Below are positions 17,848 through 28,332 of a stretch of 64,000 bases of DNA, piece after piece. This stretch comes from Cyanobium sp. CH-040. Lineage in GTDB: Bacteria > Cyanobacteriota > Cyanobacteriia > PCC-6307 > Cyanobiaceae. The stretch covers positions 1 through 64,000 of the forward strand of contig NZ_JAGQCJ010000013.1 in the NCBI RefSeq assembly GCF_024346135.1, read 5' to 3'. A program made the translations under genes and the position numbers. Position 1 is the first letter of the stretch. Every line of letters starts with the position of its first letter. Below the pieces are notes generated by a model, which made no database searches, was not told the DNA's origin, and saw only the letters and a program-made list of their open reading frames with translations.

Positions 17848-18711
17848 ATGGCAATCCGCAATTACCGCCCCACCACCCCCGGCACCCGCACCCGCGTGGC
17901 CAGCAACTTTGCTGAGGTCACCGGAAGGGACCGCATCAAGGGACTGGTGGTGGCCAAGCACCGCCGCAAGGGCCGCAACAACCGCGGTGTGATCACCTGC
18001 CGCCACCGCGGCGGCGGCCACAAGCGTCTCTACCGCGTCGTCGATTTCCGCCGCGACAAGCACGGCGTGGTCGCCAAGGTGGCGGCCATCCACTACGACC
18101 CCCACCGCAACGCCCGTCTGGCCCTGCTCTTCTACGCCGATGGCGAGAAGCGCTACATCCTGGCTCCCGCCGGGGTGCAGATCGGCCAGGAGCTGGTGTC
18201 GGGCCCCGAAGCCCCGATCGAGAACGGCAACGCCCTGCCGCTCTCGGCCATCCCCCTCGGCTCCAGCGTCCACAATGTGGAGCTCTACGCCGGCCGCGGC
18301 GGCCAGATGGTGCGCACGGCTGGTGCCAGCGCCCAGGTGATGGCCAAGGAAGGCGACTACGTGGCCCTCAAGCTGCCATCCACGGAGGTGCGTCTGGTAC
18401 GCCGCGAGTGCTACGCCACCCTCGGCGAGGTGGGCAACGCCGAGGTGCGCAACACCAGCCTCGGCAAGGCCGGCCGCAAGCGCTGGCTGGGCCGCCGCCC
18501 CGAGGTGCGCGGTTCGGTGATGAACCCCTGTGACCACCCCCACGGTGGTGGTGAGGGCCGCGCACCGATCGGCCGCTCCGGCCCGGTCACCCCCTGGGGC
18601 AAGCCGGCGCTCGGCCTCAAGACCCGCAAGCGGAACAAGCCCAGCAACCGGTTTGTGCTCCGGAAACGTCGCCGCACCTCCAAGCGGAGCCGTGGCGGAC
18701 GCGATTCCTGA
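17848..18711 (+). CDS. rplB: 50S ribosomal protein L2
   Basis: 287 residues. Begins [14 protein letters not shown] and contains the highly conserved [19 protein letters not shown] and, near the end, the [14 protein letters not shown] loop with the histidine important for peptidyl transfer. Basic C-terminal tail as usual. Confidence 0.98.
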   Translation: MAIRNYRPTTPGTRTRVASNFAEVTGRDRIKGLVVAKHRRKGRNNRGVITCRHRGGGHKRLYRVVDFRRDKHGVVAKVAAIHYDPHRNARLALLFYADGEKRYILAPAGVQIGQELVSGPEAPIENGNALPLSAIPLGSSVHNVELYAGRGGQMVRTAGASAQVMAKEGDYVALKLPSTEVRLVRRECYATLGEVGNAEVRNTSLGKAGRKRWLGRRPEVRGSVMNPCDHPHGGGEGRAPIGRSGPVTPWGKPALGLKTRKRNKPSNRFVLRKRRRTSKRSRGGRDS

Positions 18712-18746
18712 TGACCCACACCGCTTTGCTCACCGCCTGAACTGCC

Positions 18747-19022
18747 ATGGGACGCTCACTCAAGAAAGGTCCGTTCGTTGCCGACAGCCTGCTGCGCAAG
18801 GTTGAAAAGCAGAACGCAGCCGACGACAAGTCCGTGATCAAGACCTGGTCACGGGCCTCCACCATCCTGCCGATGATGATCGGTCACACGATCGCCGTAC
18901 ACAACGGCAAGTCGCATGTGCCGGTGTATGTCACCGAGCAGATGGTGGGCCACAAGCTCGGGGAATTCGCCCCGACCCGCACCTTCAAGGGCCACATCAA
19001 GGACAAGAAAGGAGGCCGCTGA
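18747..19022 (+). CDS. rpsS: 30S ribosomal protein S19
   Basis: 91 residues, [13 protein letters not shown] start and the [12 protein letters not shown] motif. Binds the head of the small subunit near the A site. Three bases separate it from rplV. Confidence 0.98.
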   Translation: MGRSLKKGPFVADSLLRKVEKQNAADDKSVIKTWSRASTILPMMIGHTIAVHNGKSHVPVYVTEQMVGHKLGEFAPTRTFKGHIKDKKGGR

Positions 19023-19025
19023 TTC

Positions 19026-19385
19026 ATGGCTAACACCACCCCAGCCCAGGCCCAGGCCCAGGCCCATGGCCGCTACATCCGCGGCTCGGCCTCCAAGGTG
19101 CGCCGGGTTCTCGACCAGATCCGCGGCCGCAGCTACCGCGATGCGCTGATCCTGCTCGAGTTCATGCCCTACAGGTCGACCGGACCGATCACCAAGGTGC
19201 TGCGCAGCGCCGTGGCCAATGCCGAGCACAACCTCGGCCTGGATCCGGCCACCCTGGTGATCAGCCAGGCCAGTGCCGACATGGGCCCGTCGATGAAGCG
19301 CTTCCGGCCCCGTGCCCAGGGTCGCGCCTACGCGATCAAGAAACAGACCTGCCACATCAGCATCGCTGTGGCTCCTTCCACCTGA
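19026..19385 (+). CDS. rplV: 50S ribosomal protein L22
   Basis: 119 residues. Conserved [14 protein letters not shown] and the tunnel-lining hairpin [17 protein letters not shown]. The N-terminus has a short Ala-Gln repeat ([10 protein letters not shown]) before the conserved core. Confidence 0.97.
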   Translation: MANTTPAQAQAQAHGRYIRGSASKVRRVLDQIRGRSYRDALILLEFMPYRSTGPITKVLRSAVANAEHNLGLDPATLVISQASADMGPSMKRFRPRAQGRAYAIKKQTCHISIAVAPST

Positions 19386-19403
19386 CCCCGAGGACACCGC
19401 CCG

Positions 19404-20132
19404 ATGGGACACAAGATCCATCCAACCGGCCTGCGCCTGGGGATCACCCAGGACCACCGCTCGCGCTGGTACGCCCCCAGCAAGACCTATCCCACCCTCC
19501 TCCAGGAGGATGACCGCATCCGCAAGTTCATCCACAAGAAGTACGGATCGGCCGGCATCTCCGACGTGCTGATCGCCCGCAAGGCCGACCAGCTCGAGGT
19601 GGAACTCAAGACCGCCCGGCCCGGTGTGCTGGTGGGTCGCCAGGGCAGCGGCATCGAGGAACTGCGTGCCGGCATCCAGAACACCGTGGGGGATGCCCAT
19701 CGCCAGGTGCGCATCAACGTGGTTGAGGTGGAGCGGGTCGACGCCGACGCCTACCTGCTGGCCGAATACATCGCCCAGCAGCTGGAGAAGAGGGTGGCCT
19801 TCCGCCGTGTCATCCGCATGGCGGTTCAACGGGCGCAGCGCGCCGGTGTGCTCGGCCTCAAGATCCAGGTGAGCGGCCGCCTCAACGGCGCCGAGATCGC
19901 CCGCACGGAGTGGACCCGGGAAGGCCGCGTGCCTCTGCACACCCTGCGCGCGGACATCGATTACGCCACCCGGGTGGCCAGCACCACCTACGGCGTGCTG
20001 GGCATCAAGGTGTGGGTGTTCAAGGGTGAGGTGCTGCCCGGCCAGGCAGATCAGGCGCCCATGGGTGCCGCCCCGCGCCGCCGGGCCAGCCGGCAGCCCC
20101 AACAGTTCGAAGACCGCTCCAACCAGGAGTGA
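19404..20132 (+). CDS. rpsC: 30S ribosomal protein S3
   Basis: 242 residues. [15 protein letters not shown] start, a KH-domain [10 protein letters not shown] loop, and the [13 protein letters not shown] block of the C-terminal domain. The last 30 residues are a basic, Gln/Arg-rich tail beyond the core. S3 forms part of the mRNA entry helicase. Confidence 0.98.
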   Translation: MGHKIHPTGLRLGITQDHRSRWYAPSKTYPTLLQEDDRIRKFIHKKYGSAGISDVLIARKADQLEVELKTARPGVLVGRQGSGIEELRAGIQNTVGDAHRQVRINVVEVERVDADAYLLAEYIAQQLEKRVAFRRVIRMAVQRAQRAGVLGLKIQVSGRLNGAEIARTEWTREGRVPLHTLRADIDYATRVASTTYGVLGIKVWVFKGEVLPGQADQAPMGAAPRRRASRQPQQFEDRSNQE

Positions 20133-20148
20133 TCAGGAGGCCTGAACC

Positions 20149-20610
20149 ATGCTGAGTCCACGACGCGTCAAATTCCGCAAGCAACAGCGCGGCCGCATGC
20201 GCGGCATCGCCACCCGCGGCAACACCATCGCCTTCGGGCAATACGCCCTCCAGGCCCAGGAGTGCGGCTGGATCACCTCGCGCCAGATCGAGGCCAGCCG
20301 CCGGGCCATGACCCGCTACGTCAAGCGGGGAGGCAAGATCTGGATCCGCATCTTCCCGGACAAGCCGGTGACCATGCGGCCTGCCGAAACCCGCATGGGC
20401 TCCGGTAAGGGCAACCCGGAATTCTGGGTGGCCGTGATCAAGCCGGGCCGCATCCTCTTCGAGATGGGGGGTGCCGACATCACCCCCGAGATCGCCAAGG
20501 AAGCCATGCGCCTGGCGCAGTACAAGCTGCCCGTGAAGACCAAGTTCCTGACCCTGGCGGATCAGGAAGCCGACCTGGCCGCCGAGGCGGTCGCCACCGT
20601 GGAGTCCTGA
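20149..20610 (+). CDS. rplP: 50S ribosomal protein L16
   Basis: 153 residues, [19 protein letters not shown] start and [18 protein letters not shown]. Organises the A-site region of the large subunit. Followed after two bases by rpmC. Confidence 0.98.
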   Translation: MLSPRRVKFRKQQRGRMRGIATRGNTIAFGQYALQAQECGWITSRQIEASRRAMTRYVKRGGKIWIRIFPDKPVTMRPAETRMGSGKGNPEFWVAVIKPGRILFEMGGADITPEIAKEAMRLAQYKLPVKTKFLTLADQEADLAAEAVATVES

Positions 20611-20612
20611 CC

Positions 20613-20849
20613 ATGGCTCGTCCCTCGATTGCCGACACCCGCAAGCTCGCCGATGGCGAGCTCAGCGACCAGATCAACGCCACCCGGCGTGAGCTGTTCG
20701 AGCTGCGCTTCCAGCAGGCGACCCGCCGTCTGGAAGGCACCCACCGCTTCAAGGAAGCCCGCATCAAGCTGGCCCACCTGCTGACGGTGCAGAACGAGCG
20801 TCAAAGCTCCGGCAGCCCGGCTGCCGAGCCCAGCTCATCCGCCTCCTGA
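20613..20849 (+). CDS. rpmC: 50S ribosomal protein L29
   Basis: 78 residues. Core [23 protein letters not shown] and [15 protein letters not shown] are typical. The last 15 residues (Ser/Ala/Pro/Glu-rich, ending SSSAS) form a tail that makes this L29 about 10-15 residues longer than common versions. Confidence 0.95.
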   Translation: MARPSIADTRKLADGELSDQINATRRELFELRFQQATRRLEGTHRFKEARIKLAHLLTVQNERQSSGSPAAEPSSSAS

Positions 20850-20865
20850 TTCCCCCGCAAATCCC

Positions 20866-21117
20866 ATGGCTACCAAGGAACGGGTCGGCATCGTCGTCAG
20901 CGACAAGATGGACAAAACGGTGGTGGTGGCGGTGGAAAACCGCTTTCCCCACCCCATCTACAAGAAGACGGTGAGCCGCACCAAGCGCTACAAGGCGCAC
21001 GACGAAACCAACAACTGCAAGGTGGGCGACCAGGTGCGCATCACCGAAACCCGCCCACTCAGCCGCACCAAGCGCTGGACCGTGGCCGAGGTGCTCAACA
21101 CCTCCGCCGCCAACTGA
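20866..21117 (+). CDS. rpsQ: 30S ribosomal protein S17
   Basis: 83 residues with [19 protein letters not shown] and the [14 protein letters not shown] block. A primary 16S rRNA binder. Confidence 0.97.
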   Translation: MATKERVGIVVSDKMDKTVVVAVENRFPHPIYKKTVSRTKRYKAHDETNNCKVGDQVRITETRPLSRTKRWTVAEVLNTSAAN

Positions 21118-21130
21118 GGAGGACCGACCG

Positions 21131-21496
21131 ATGATTCAACAGGAAACCTTCCTCAACGTCGCTGACAACAGCGGCGCCAAGCGCATCCAGTGCATCCGGG
21201 TGCTGGGCACCAACCGTCGCTATGCCCACGTCGGTGACGTGATCGTGGCCGCCGTCAAGGACGCGATGCCCAACATGGGCGTGAAGAAGTCGGATGTGGT
21301 CAAGGCCGTGGTGGTCCGCACCAAGGCCACCCTGCGGCGCGAAACCGGCAACGCGATCCGCTTCGATGACAACGCCGCCGTGATCCTCGGCAACGAGAAC
21401 AACCCCAAGGGCACCCGTGTCTTCGGCCCCGTGGCGCGGGAGCTGCGCGAGCGCAACTTCACCAAGATCGTGTCCCTCGCCCCGGAGGTGATCTGA
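21131..21496 (+). CDS. rplN: 50S ribosomal protein L14
   Basis: 121 residues beginning [19 protein letters not shown]-terminal [20 protein letters not shown] is diagnostic. Forms inter-subunit bridges. One base separates its stop from rplX. Confidence 0.98.
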   Translation: MIQQETFLNVADNSGAKRIQCIRVLGTNRRYAHVGDVIVAAVKDAMPNMGVKKSDVVKAVVVRTKATLRRETGNAIRFDDNAAVILGNENNPKGTRVFGPVARELRERNFTKIVSLAPEVI

Positions 21497-21497
21497 C

Positions 21498-21854
21498 ATG
21501 GCTACCGCAACCCCCAGGGCCAAGGCCCCCGTGCGCACCAAGATGCGCATCAAGAAGGGCGACACCGTCCAGGTGATCGCCGGCAAGGACAAAGGCAAGA
21601 CCGGCGAGGTGCTGCGCACTCTGCCCTACGAGAATCGCGTCGTGGTGGCGGGAATCAACCTCCGCACCCGCCACGTGAAGCCCACCCAGGAGGGCGAGAC
21701 CGGTCGCATCGTCACCGAAGAGGCATCCCTGCATGCCTCCAACGTGATGCTCTACTCCAACAGCCAGAAGGTGGCGAGCAGGGTGGAGGTCGTGACCGAC
21801 AAGGACGGCACCAAGAAGCGTCGTCTCAAGAAAACCGGGGAATTCCTGGATTGA
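21498..21854 (+). CDS. rplX: 50S ribosomal protein L24
   Basis: 118 residues. KOW motif [21 protein letters not shown] near the N-terminus; assembly-initiator protein. A 124-base gap with no gene or clear structure follows before rplE. Confidence 0.97.
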   Translation: MATATPRAKAPVRTKMRIKKGDTVQVIAGKDKGKTGEVLRTLPYENRVVVAGINLRTRHVKPTQEGETGRIVTEEASLHASNVMLYSNSQKVASRVEVVTDKDGTKKRRLKKTGEFLD

Positions 21855-21978
21855 TCCATTCGGGATCCTCTTCAGAACTCGGCGCCCCTCAGCAGCCCAT
21901 CCTCTACACCAACCACTCCAGCTCTCAGCCCCGTCCAGCCTTCTGACCCAGACCAGAAGCGCAACCCCCTTTCCCCCC

Positions 21979-22518
21979 ATGTCCCTGAAACAGCGCTACC
22001 GGGAGACGATCCAGCCCAAACTTCTCAAGGATCTGGATCTCTCCAACATTCACGAAGTTCCCAAGGTGGTGAAGGTCACCGTGAACCGGGGGCTTGGTGA
22101 AGCGGCCCAGAATGCCAAGGCCCTGGAGGCCTCGATCGCGGAACTCGCCACCATCACCGGACAGAAGGTTGTGGTCACACGAGCCAAGAAGGCGATCGCC
22201 GGCTTCAAGATCCGCCAGGGCATGCCGATCGGCGTGGCCGTCACCCTGCGCGGCGAGCGCATGTACGCCTTTCTGGAACGTCTGATTCACCTGGCTCTTC
22301 CCCGCATTCGCGACTTTCGCGGTGTCAGCCCGAAGAGTTTCGACGGACGGGGAAATTACACCCTGGGGATCCGTGAGCAGATCATTTTCCCCGAAATCTC
22401 CTTCGACAAGATCGATGCCATCCGTGGCATGGATGTGACGATCGTCACCACCGCCCGTAACGACGAAGAGGGCCGGGCCCTCCTCCGCGAGATGGGAATG
22501 CCGTTCCGCAGCAACTGA
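21979..22518 (+). CDS. rplE: 50S ribosomal protein L5
   Basis: 179 residues: [18 protein letters not shown], the [20 protein letters not shown] block and [20 protein letters not shown]. Binds 5S rRNA. Start at ATG 21979. Confidence 0.98.
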   Translation: MSLKQRYRETIQPKLLKDLDLSNIHEVPKVVKVTVNRGLGEAAQNAKALEASIAELATITGQKVVVTRAKKAIAGFKIRQGMPIGVAVTLRGERMYAFLERLIHLALPRIRDFRGVSPKSFDGRGNYTLGIREQIIFPEISFDKIDAIRGMDVTIVTTARNDEEGRALLREMGMPFRSN

Positions 22519-22537
22519 GCCCTCTTCGGACCCGACC

Positions 22538-22939
22538 ATGGCCAATCACGATCCCATTTCCGACATGCTCACCCGCATCCGCAATGCGAGTGAGAAGCGT
22601 CACGAGACCACCAGCATCCCTGCCTCCCGACTGCTGCGCAGCATCGCTGATGTGCTGCAGCAGGAAGGATTCATCGCCGGCATCAGCGAGGAAGGTGACG
22701 GCGTGCGCAGGCAGCTGGTGCTGGAGCTCAAATACAGCGGCAAGCACCGCCAGCCCACGATCCGCTCGGTGCAGCGCGTGAGCAAGCCCGGCCTGCGCAT
22801 CTACAAGAACAACCGCCAGCTGCCGAAGGTGCTCGGCGGCCTTGGAGTGGCGATCATCTCCACCTCCAAGGGTGTGATGAGCGACCGTGATGCCCGCAAG
22901 CAGGGCGTTGGCGGTGAAGTGCTCTGCTACGTCTACTGA
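22538..22939 (+). CDS. rpsH: 30S ribosomal protein S8
   Basis: 133 residues. [15 protein letters not shown] start and [20 protein letters not shown] end, both diagnostic. In many bacteria S8 represses the spc operon; no matching operator is proposed here. Confidence 0.98.
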   Translation: MANHDPISDMLTRIRNASEKRHETTSIPASRLLRSIADVLQQEGFIAGISEEGDGVRRQLVLELKYSGKHRQPTIRSVQRVSKPGLRIYKNNRQLPKVLGGLGVAIISTSKGVMSDRDARKQGVGGEVLCYVY

Positions 22940-22955
22940 TCAGGGAGATTCAGCC

Positions 22956-23495
22956 ATGTCACGTATCGGTAAAGCCCCCATCCCCGTGCCCGACAAGGTG
23001 AACGTCAGCCTCAACGGCCTGGACGTCACCGTCAAAGGTCCCAAAGGGGAACTCAGCCGCACCCTGCCCGAGGGGGTGACCATCAGCCAGGAGGGCAACA
23101 CCCTCGTGGTGGCCCCGGCCCAGGACAACCGCCGTTCCCGGGAGCGTCACGGCCTCTGCCGCACCCTGGTGGCGAACATGGTCGAGGGCGTCAGTCAGGG
23201 CTACACCCGCAAGCTGGAGATCACCGGCGTCGGCTACCGCGCTGCGGTGCAGGGCAAGAAGCTGGTGGTCAGCGCCGGCTACAGCCACCCGGTGGAACTT
23301 GTGCCGCCCGACGGCATCACCTTCGCCGTGGAGAACAACACCACGGTGCTGGTCTCCGGCGCCAGCAAGGAGCTGGTGGGCAACGAGGCCGCGAAGGTGC
23401 GCGCCATCCGCCCGCCCGAGCCCTACAAGGGCAAGGGCATCAAATACGAGGGCGAGCGCATTCTGCGCAAAGCCGGAAAGACCGGCAAAAAATGA
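22956..23495 (+). CDS. rplF: 50S ribosomal protein L6
   Basis: 179 residues from ATG 22956 (an upstream in-frame start inside rpsH is not credible). [15 protein letters not shown] and the C-terminal [18 protein letters not shown] are conserved. Located near the sarcin-ricin loop. Confidence 0.98.
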   Translation: MSRIGKAPIPVPDKVNVSLNGLDVTVKGPKGELSRTLPEGVTISQEGNTLVVAPAQDNRRSRERHGLCRTLVANMVEGVSQGYTRKLEITGVGYRAAVQGKKLVVSAGYSHPVELVPPDGITFAVENNTTVLVSGASKELVGNEAAKVRAIRPPEPYKGKGIKYEGERILRKAGKTGKK

Positions 23496-23527
23496 GGTCT
23501 GTCTGAGCGCATCTAGCCTGTATTCCC

Positions 23528-23893
23528 ATGTCTTCCCTCTCCCGCAAACAGCAGACCCAGAAGCGTCACCGCCGGTTGCGCCGCCACCTCAGCGGCACCT
23601 CCGAGCGGCCGCGCCTGGCGGTCTTCCGCTCCAACAACCACATCTACGCCCAGGTGATCGACGACAGCGTCCAGAGCACCCTCTGCTCGGCGTCGACCGT
23701 CGACAAGGAGCTGCGCACCGGTCTCAAGTCCTCCGCCAGCTGCGATGCTTCAGTGGCGGTGGGCCAGCTGGTCGCCCAGCGCGCCCTCGCCAAGGGCATC
23801 TCCCAGGTGGTCTTCGATCGCGGCGGCAACCTGTACCACGGCCGGGTCAAGGCCCTGGCTGATGCCGCCCGGGAAGCGGGCCTTCAGTTCTGA
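23528..23893 (+). CDS. rplR: 50S ribosomal protein L18
   Basis: 121 residues: [29 protein letters not shown] and [17 protein letters not shown]. Binds 5S rRNA together with L5. Confidence 0.97.
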   Translation: MSSLSRKQQTQKRHRRLRRHLSGTSERPRLAVFRSNNHIYAQVIDDSVQSTLCSASTVDKELRTGLKSSASCDASVAVGQLVAQRALAKGISQVVFDRGGNLYHGRVKALADAAREAGLQF

Positions 23894-23907
23894 TCCCTGC
23901 TCTCACC

Positions 23908-24552
23908 ATGACCGAAACCAACGATCAGCTTCAGTCCACCACCATCCCCGGGGCCGCCGATGTCCCCCCGGCAGCCGAGGGTCAGCAGGAGCGCCGCGGC
24001 CGCGGCGAGGGACGGGGCGGTGACCGCCGGGGCGGCCGCGGCCGGGAAGGCCGCCGCGGCCAGGAGCGCGACTCCGAGTGGCAGGAACGGGTGGTGCAGA
24101 TCCGCCGCGTCTCCAAGACCGTCAAAGGCGGCAAGAAGATGAGCTTCCGGGCCATCGTCGTCGTCGGCAATGAGAAGGGCCAGGTGGGCGTGGGCGTCGG
24201 CAAGGCCGGCGATGTCATCGGCGCCGTGCGCAAGGGTGTGGCCGACGGGAAGAAGCACCTGGTGAAGGTGCCCCTCACCCGCCACAGCTCGATCCCCACC
24301 CTCAGCAACGGCCGCGACGGGGCCGCCAGCGTGCTGATCCGTCCGGCAGCCCCCGGTACCGGGGTGATCGCCGGCGGTTCGATCCGCACGGTGCTGGAGC
24401 TCGCCGGCATCAAGAACGTGCTGGCCAAGCGCCTCGGCTCCAAGACCCCTCTCAACAACGCCCGTGCGGCCATGGACGCCCTGGCCGCCCTGCGTACCCA
24501 CAAGGAGACCGCCAAGGAGCGGGGCATCTCCCTTGAGCAGATCTACTCCTGA
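23908..24552 (+). CDS. rpsE: 30S ribosomal protein S5 with Arg/Gly-rich N-terminal extension
   Basis: 214 residues, about 45-50 longer than E. coli S5. The S5 double-stranded RNA-binding core begins near residue 57 ([19 protein letters not shown]) and ends with the usual [18 protein letters not shown] region. Ahead of it is an acidic/neutral segment and then, at about residues 30-53, a stretch composed almost only of Arg, Gly, Glu and Asp ([17 protein letters not shown]). S5 acts in decoding fidelity and mRNA entry. The extension is in frame with a strong conserved start, and no ATG fits the core alone. Confidence 0.97.
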   Translation: MTETNDQLQSTTIPGAADVPPAAEGQQERRGRGEGRGGDRRGGRGREGRRGQERDSEWQERVVQIRRVSKTVKGGKKMSFRAIVVVGNEKGQVGVGVGKAGDVIGAVRKGVADGKKHLVKVPLTRHSSIPTLSNGRDGAASVLIRPAAPGTGVIAGGSIRTVLELAGIKNVLAKRLGSKTPLNNARAAMDALAALRTHKETAKERGISLEQIYS

Positions 24553-24561
24553 AGCCTCGCC

Positions 24562-25011
24562 ATGACCATCACCCTCCAGTCCCTCAAGCCCCAGAAAGGC
24601 GCCCGCCGCCGCAAGCTGCGCAAGGGCCGCGGCATCGCAGCAGGTCAGGGCGCGAGCTGCGGCTTCGGCATGCGCGGTCAGAAGTCCCGTTCCGGCCGTC
24701 CCACCCGTCCCGGGTTCGAGGGCGGTCAGATGCCCCTGTACCGCCGGATTCCCAAGCTCAAGCATTTCGAACTGGTGAACCCCAGCCGGTTCACGGTGCT
24801 CAACGTGGCCCGGCTGGCCGACTGCAAAGCGGGCAGCACCGTCAACCTGGACTCCCTGGTGAAGGACGGCATCGTCACCAGCCCCAAGCACCCTCTCAAG
24901 GTGCTCGGCAACGGCGAGCTCAACGTGAAGCTCACGGTGCAGGCCGCCGCCTTCACGGCCAGCGCCCGGGCCAAGATCGAAGCCGCAGGCGGCACCTGCG
25001 AGGTGATCTGA
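24562..25011 (+). CDS. rplO: 50S ribosomal protein L15
   Basis: 149 residues with [34 protein letters not shown] and the VNLDSLV block. Last gene before a predicted intrinsic terminator and secY; rpmD (L30) is absent between rpsE and rplO, as usual in cyanobacteria. Confidence 0.97.
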   Translation: MTITLQSLKPQKGARRRKLRKGRGIAAGQGASCGFGMRGQKSRSGRPTRPGFEGGQMPLYRRIPKLKHFELVNPSRFTVLNVARLADCKAGSTVNLDSLVKDGIVTSPKHPLKVLGNGELNVKLTVQAAAFTASARAKIEAAGGTCEVI

Positions 25012-25044
25012 ACAGTTCCGGAGGCCCTCCGCCCTAGGGTCTGA

Positions 25045-25077
25045 GCCGTCCGCCATGTCACCGGCGGGCGGCTTTTT
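25045..25077 (+). terminator. Predicted intrinsic terminator/attenuator between rplO and secY
   Basis: GCCGTCCGCC at 25045-25054 pairs with GGCGGGCGGC at 25063-25072 (ten pairs, one G-U), with an 8-base loop and a TTTTT tract directly after. It lies inside the ribosomal/secY gene string, so it probably reduces rather than ends transcription into secY, or secY has its own promoter in 25078-25158. Confidence 0.7.
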
Positions 25078-25158
25078 GCTGGCCACCTCCGGCTGGCCGG
25101 CATTCCCAGCGCCCATCCCAGCGGCGCCGTGCCCCTCCTCCCTACCGCCCCAGCCACC

Positions 25159-26478
25159 ATGCTCGTCAGTCGGGGACGCAATCCCAGCGCCGGCGAAATC
25201 CTCAGCCAGCTGATTCAGTCCAAAGGCCTGCGCGACCGTGTGCTCACCACCCTCGGTCTGCTGCTGGTCGTGCGGCTGGGCATCTACATCCCGGTGCCCG
25301 GAATCGACCGGGTGGCGTTCCAGGACTTCCTGGCCCGGGGCGGCCAGCTGATCGGCTTCCTCGACATCTTCACCGGTGGCGGCCTGTCGACGCTGGGGGT
25401 GTTCGCGCTGGGGATCCTGCCGTTCATCAACGCCTCGATCATCATCCAGCTGCTCACCGCAGCCCTGCCCCAGCTGGAGGACCTGCAGAAGAACGAAGGG
25501 GAGGCCGGCCGGCGCAAGATCGCCCAGATCACGCGCTACGTGGCGCTCGGCTGGGGCATCCTGCAGAGCATTGTCTTCGCCCTGATCCTGCGGCAGTACG
25601 CCACCCAGGGGCTGTCGGAGCCGGTGTTCGTGATCCAGACCGCGCTGGCCCTGGTGACGGGCTCGATGGTGGTGATGTGGATCAGCGAAGTGATCACCGA
25701 ACGGGGCATCGGTCAGGGCGCCTCCCTGGTGATCTTCGTGAATATCGTCGCCACCCTGCCCCGGGCCCTTGGCTCCACCATCGAGCTGGCCCAGAGCGGG
25801 GATCGCAGCACCGTGGGCGGCATCGTGGTGCTGGTGCTGGTCTTTCTGGTCACGATCGTCGGCATCATCTTCGTGCAGGAAGGCAACCGCCGGATTCCGA
25901 TCGTCAGCGCCAAGCGTCAGGTGGGCGGGGCCGGCGTGCTGGCCGCCCGCCAGAGCTACCTCCCCCTCAAGCTCAACGCCGGCGGGGTGATGCCGATCAT
26001 CTTCGCCTCGGCCGTGGTGTTCCTCCCGCTCACCATCGCCAACCTCACCGGCGCACCCTGGCTGATCCAGGTGGCCGGCTACCTCAACCCCAACAGCAGC
26101 ACCCCCTGGCTGTATGCCCTGCTGTTCTTTGCCCTGATCTGCGGGTTCGCCTTCTTCTACGCCTCCCTCACGGTCAACCCGGTGGACATCGCAACCAACC
26201 TCAAGCGCGGCGGCGTGGCCATTCCCGGGGTGCGCCCCGGGTCGGCCACCGCCAGCTATCTGAGCGCGGTGCAGAATCGGCTCACCCTGCTGGGCGGCCT
26301 GTTCCTGGGGGCCGTGGCGATCATCCCCTCCGCCGTGGAGGGGGCCACCCAGGTGCGCACCTTCCAGGGCCTCGGCGCCACCTCGCTGCTGATCCTGGTA
26401 GGGGTGGCCATCGACACCGCCAAGCAGGTGCAGACCTACGTGATCTCCCAGCGCTACGAGGGCATGGTGCGCCAGTGA
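25159..26478 (+). CDS. secY: Preprotein translocase subunit SecY
   Basis: 439 residues from ATG 25159 (an in-frame GTG at 25129 would add ten unlikely residues). Ten membrane segments are apparent; conserved IPVPGID in the plug region, ALGILPFINASIIIQ and the cytoplasmic RAATQGLSEP-type and QSYLPLKLNAGGVMP blocks. Forms the protein-conducting channel with SecE and SecG in plasma and thylakoid membranes. Placed between rplO and adk as in many bacteria. Confidence 0.97.
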   Translation: MLVSRGRNPSAGEILSQLIQSKGLRDRVLTTLGLLLVVRLGIYIPVPGIDRVAFQDFLARGGQLIGFLDIFTGGGLSTLGVFALGILPFINASIIIQLLTAALPQLEDLQKNEGEAGRRKIAQITRYVALGWGILQSIVFALILRQYATQGLSEPVFVIQTALALVTGSMVVMWISEVITERGIGQGASLVIFVNIVATLPRALGSTIELAQSGDRSTVGGIVVLVLVFLVTIVGIIFVQEGNRRIPIVSAKRQVGGAGVLAARQSYLPLKLNAGGVMPIIFASAVVFLPLTIANLTGAPWLIQVAGYLNPNSSTPWLYALLFFALICGFAFFYASLTVNPVDIATNLKRGGVAIPGVRPGSATASYLSAVQNRLTLLGGLFLGAVAIIPSAVEGATQVRTFQGLGATSLLILVGVAIDTAKQVQTYVISQRYEGMVRQ

Positions 26479-26543
26479 GCCCCGCCAGGGGACCACAACC
26501 CTGCGCAGCCGCCCCTCCGTTCCACCACCCGATCCCCGAAGCG

Positions 26544-27098
26544 ATGAAGCGACGCCTCCTGTTTCTCGGCCCCCCCGGCGCGGGCAAGGGCACCCAGGCC
26601 CAGATGCTGGCAGCGGGCCGCGGCCTGCTGCACCTCTCCACAGGCGACCTGCTGCGCGCGGAAGTGGCCGCCGGCTCGGAGCTGGGCAAGCAGGCCGAAG
26701 CGGTGATGGCCCGGGGAGAGCTGGTGAGCGATGCCCTGGTGCTGGCGATCGTGCGCAGCCGGCTGGAAGGCCAGCCCCAGGGCGGCGGCTGGCTGCTCGA
26801 CGGCTTTCCCCGCAACCTGGCACAGGCAGAAGCTCTGGCGGAGCTGCTTGACGATCTGGGCCAGCCGATCGAGCTGGTGGTGCTGATGGAGCTCGACGAT
26901 GGCGTGCTGCTCCAGAGGCTGCTGAGCCGGGGACGGGCCGACGACAACGAGGCCGTCATCCGCCATCGCCTGGAGGTGTACCGCGAGCAGACCGCCCCCC
27001 TGATCAGCTACTACCGGGAGCGAGGACTGCTGGAGGCCGTGGAAGCCGACGGCACGATGGAGACCGTCGCGGGCCGGATCGCCGCACTGCTGGAGTAG
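26544..27098 (+). CDS. adk: Adenylate kinase
   Basis: 184 residues. P-loop [10 protein letters not shown] near the N-terminus, [10 protein letters not shown], the [13 protein letters not shown] lid-adjacent block and [13 protein letters not shown]. Short-LID form (no zinc-type LID insertion), as in other cyanobacteria. Converts ATP plus AMP into two ADP. Start chosen at the ATG before KRRLLFLG, 65 bases after the secY stop. Confidence 0.96.
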   Translation: MKRRLLFLGPPGAGKGTQAQMLAAGRGLLHLSTGDLLRAEVAAGSELGKQAEAVMARGELVSDALVLAIVRSRLEGQPQGGGWLLDGFPRNLAQAEALAELLDDLGQPIELVVLMELDDGVLLQRLLSRGRADDNEAVIRHRLEVYREQTAPLISYYRERGLLEAVEADGTMETVAGRIAALLE

Positions 27099-27171
27099 GC
27101 CCCCGCCGCCTGAACCACGGTTGACGGCTGTGATAGGGTGGCGGTTTGCAAATTCGGAGAGCCCACCGCCC

Positions 27172-27285
27172 ATGAAGGTGCGCGCCTCAGTCAAGAAAAT
27201 GTGCGACAAGTGCCGCGTGATTCGGCGGCACGGCCGGGTGATGGTGATCTGCACCAACCCCAAGCACAAGCAGCGCCAGGGCTGA
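27172..27285 (+). CDS. rpmJ: 50S ribosomal protein L36
   Basis: 37 residues: begins [14 protein letters not shown] and ends KHKQRQG, with the CxxC...C...H zinc ribbon intact. Start ATG 27172, stop TGA 27283-27285. infA, which often precedes rpmJ, is not between adk and rpmJ (only 73 bases). Confidence 0.97.
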   Translation: MKVRASVKKMCDKCRVIRRHGRVMVICTNPKHKQRQG

Positions 27286-27296
27286 ACTCCTGCGCC

Positions 27297-27314
27297 GGCC
27301 GCCTGCGGGCGGCC
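27297..27314 (+). other. GC-rich hairpin between rpmJ and rpsM
   Basis: GGCCGCC (27297-27303) and GGCGGCC (27308-27314) form a perfect 7-bp stem with a TGCG loop. No T-tract follows, so it is not a standard terminator; it could affect mRNA stability or pausing before rpsM. Confidence 0.45.
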
Positions 27315-27364
27315 TACCCCACCCACCCATGGGTGGGCACCCCCTGCCCCTCACTCGTTTTCCC

Positions 27365-27730
27365 GTGGCTCGGATTGCCGGCGTCGATATTCCCCGCGAC
27401 AAGCGGATCGAGATCGCCCTCACCTATGTGTATGGCATCGGTCTTACCCGTGCTCAGAAGATCCTTGCCAAAACCGGGGTGAACCCGGACACCCGGGTGA
27501 AGGACCTCGATGACGCCGACGTGCAGAAACTGCGCGGCGCGGCCGAGGCCTACACCCTGGAAGGCGACCTCAGGCGCCAGGAGGGCATGGCCCTCAAGCG
27601 CCTCCAGGACATCGGCTGCCTGCGCGGCCGCCGTCACCGCCTCGGGCTGCCCGTGCGCGGTCAACGCACCCGCACCAACGCCCGCACCCGCCGGGGCGCC
27701 CGCAAGACCGTGGCGGGCAAGAAGAAGTAA
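27365..27730 (+). CDS. rpsM: 30S ribosomal protein S13
   Basis: 121 residues from GTG 27365 ([14 protein letters not shown]). The ATG at 27329 would add twelve residues with no family resemblance. Core [11 protein letters not shown] and the basic C-terminal [21 protein letters not shown]-type tail. Contacts tRNA in the A and P sites. A 156-base gap with no gene follows. Confidence 0.97.
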   Translation: MARIAGVDIPRDKRIEIALTYVYGIGLTRAQKILAKTGVNPDTRVKDLDDADVQKLRGAAEAYTLEGDLRRQEGMALKRLQDIGCLRGRRHRLGLPVRGQRTRTNARTRRGARKTVAGKKK

Positions 27731-27886
27731 GGGCCGTCCGCTTCTCACCAGGGGCGTCCGCACACCCCAGGGTCCTGCCGGGTCTCCGGCTCCGCTTCAC
27801 CGCGCCGGTCGCCACCGCGCCGACCCGTCACCAGGGCCCCAGCCTCCGTTTCCGATCACCTTCCCTGCATCCGCAGGCCCATCCCC

Positions 27887-28279
27887 ATGGCCAAGCCTCC
27901 CCAGAAGTCCGGCCCCAAGAAGGCCAAGCGCAACGTTCCCAACGGTGTTGCCCACATCCAGAGCACCTTCAACAACACGATCGTCTCGATCACCGACACC
28001 GCCGGAGAGGTGATCGCCTGGAGTTCCGCAGGAGCGAGCGGCTTCAAGGGGGCACGCAAAGGCACCCCGTTCGCGGCGCAGACCGCCGCCGAAGCCGCTG
28101 CCCGCCGCGCCCTGGATCAGGGCATGCGCCAGATCGAAGTGCTCGTGCGCGGTCCCGGCTCCGGCCGTGAGACGGCCATTCGCGCCCTGCAGGTGGCCGG
28201 CCTGGAAATCACCCTCATCCGCGACGTGACGCCACTGCCGCACAACGGCTGCCGTCGTCCCAAGCGCCGTCGCGTCTGA
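27887..28279 (+). CDS. rpsK: 30S ribosomal protein S11
   Basis: 130 residues: [40 protein letters not shown] and the C-terminal [18 protein letters not shown]. Platform protein near the Shine-Dalgarno helix. Confidence 0.98.
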   Translation: MAKPPQKSGPKKAKRNVPNGVAHIQSTFNNTIVSITDTAGEVIAWSSAGASGFKGARKGTPFAAQTAAEAAARRALDQGMRQIEVLVRGPGSGRETAIRALQVAGLEITLIRDVTPLPHNGCRRPKRRRV

Positions 28280-28332
28280 GCCTGCCGCGTCCCCAGAGCG
28301 GACAACCCGTCAACCTTCCGAGCCTTCAGACC

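Noticed and set aside
23884-26823. 979-residue antisense open frame across rpsE, rplO and secY
   Set aside because: It mirrors conserved genes, is His/Gly/Asp/Gln-rich as expected from GC-rich reverse frames, and shows no domain.
27297-27314. Terminator between rpmJ and rpsM
   Set aside because: The hairpin is perfect but has no T-tract; kept only as a hairpin.
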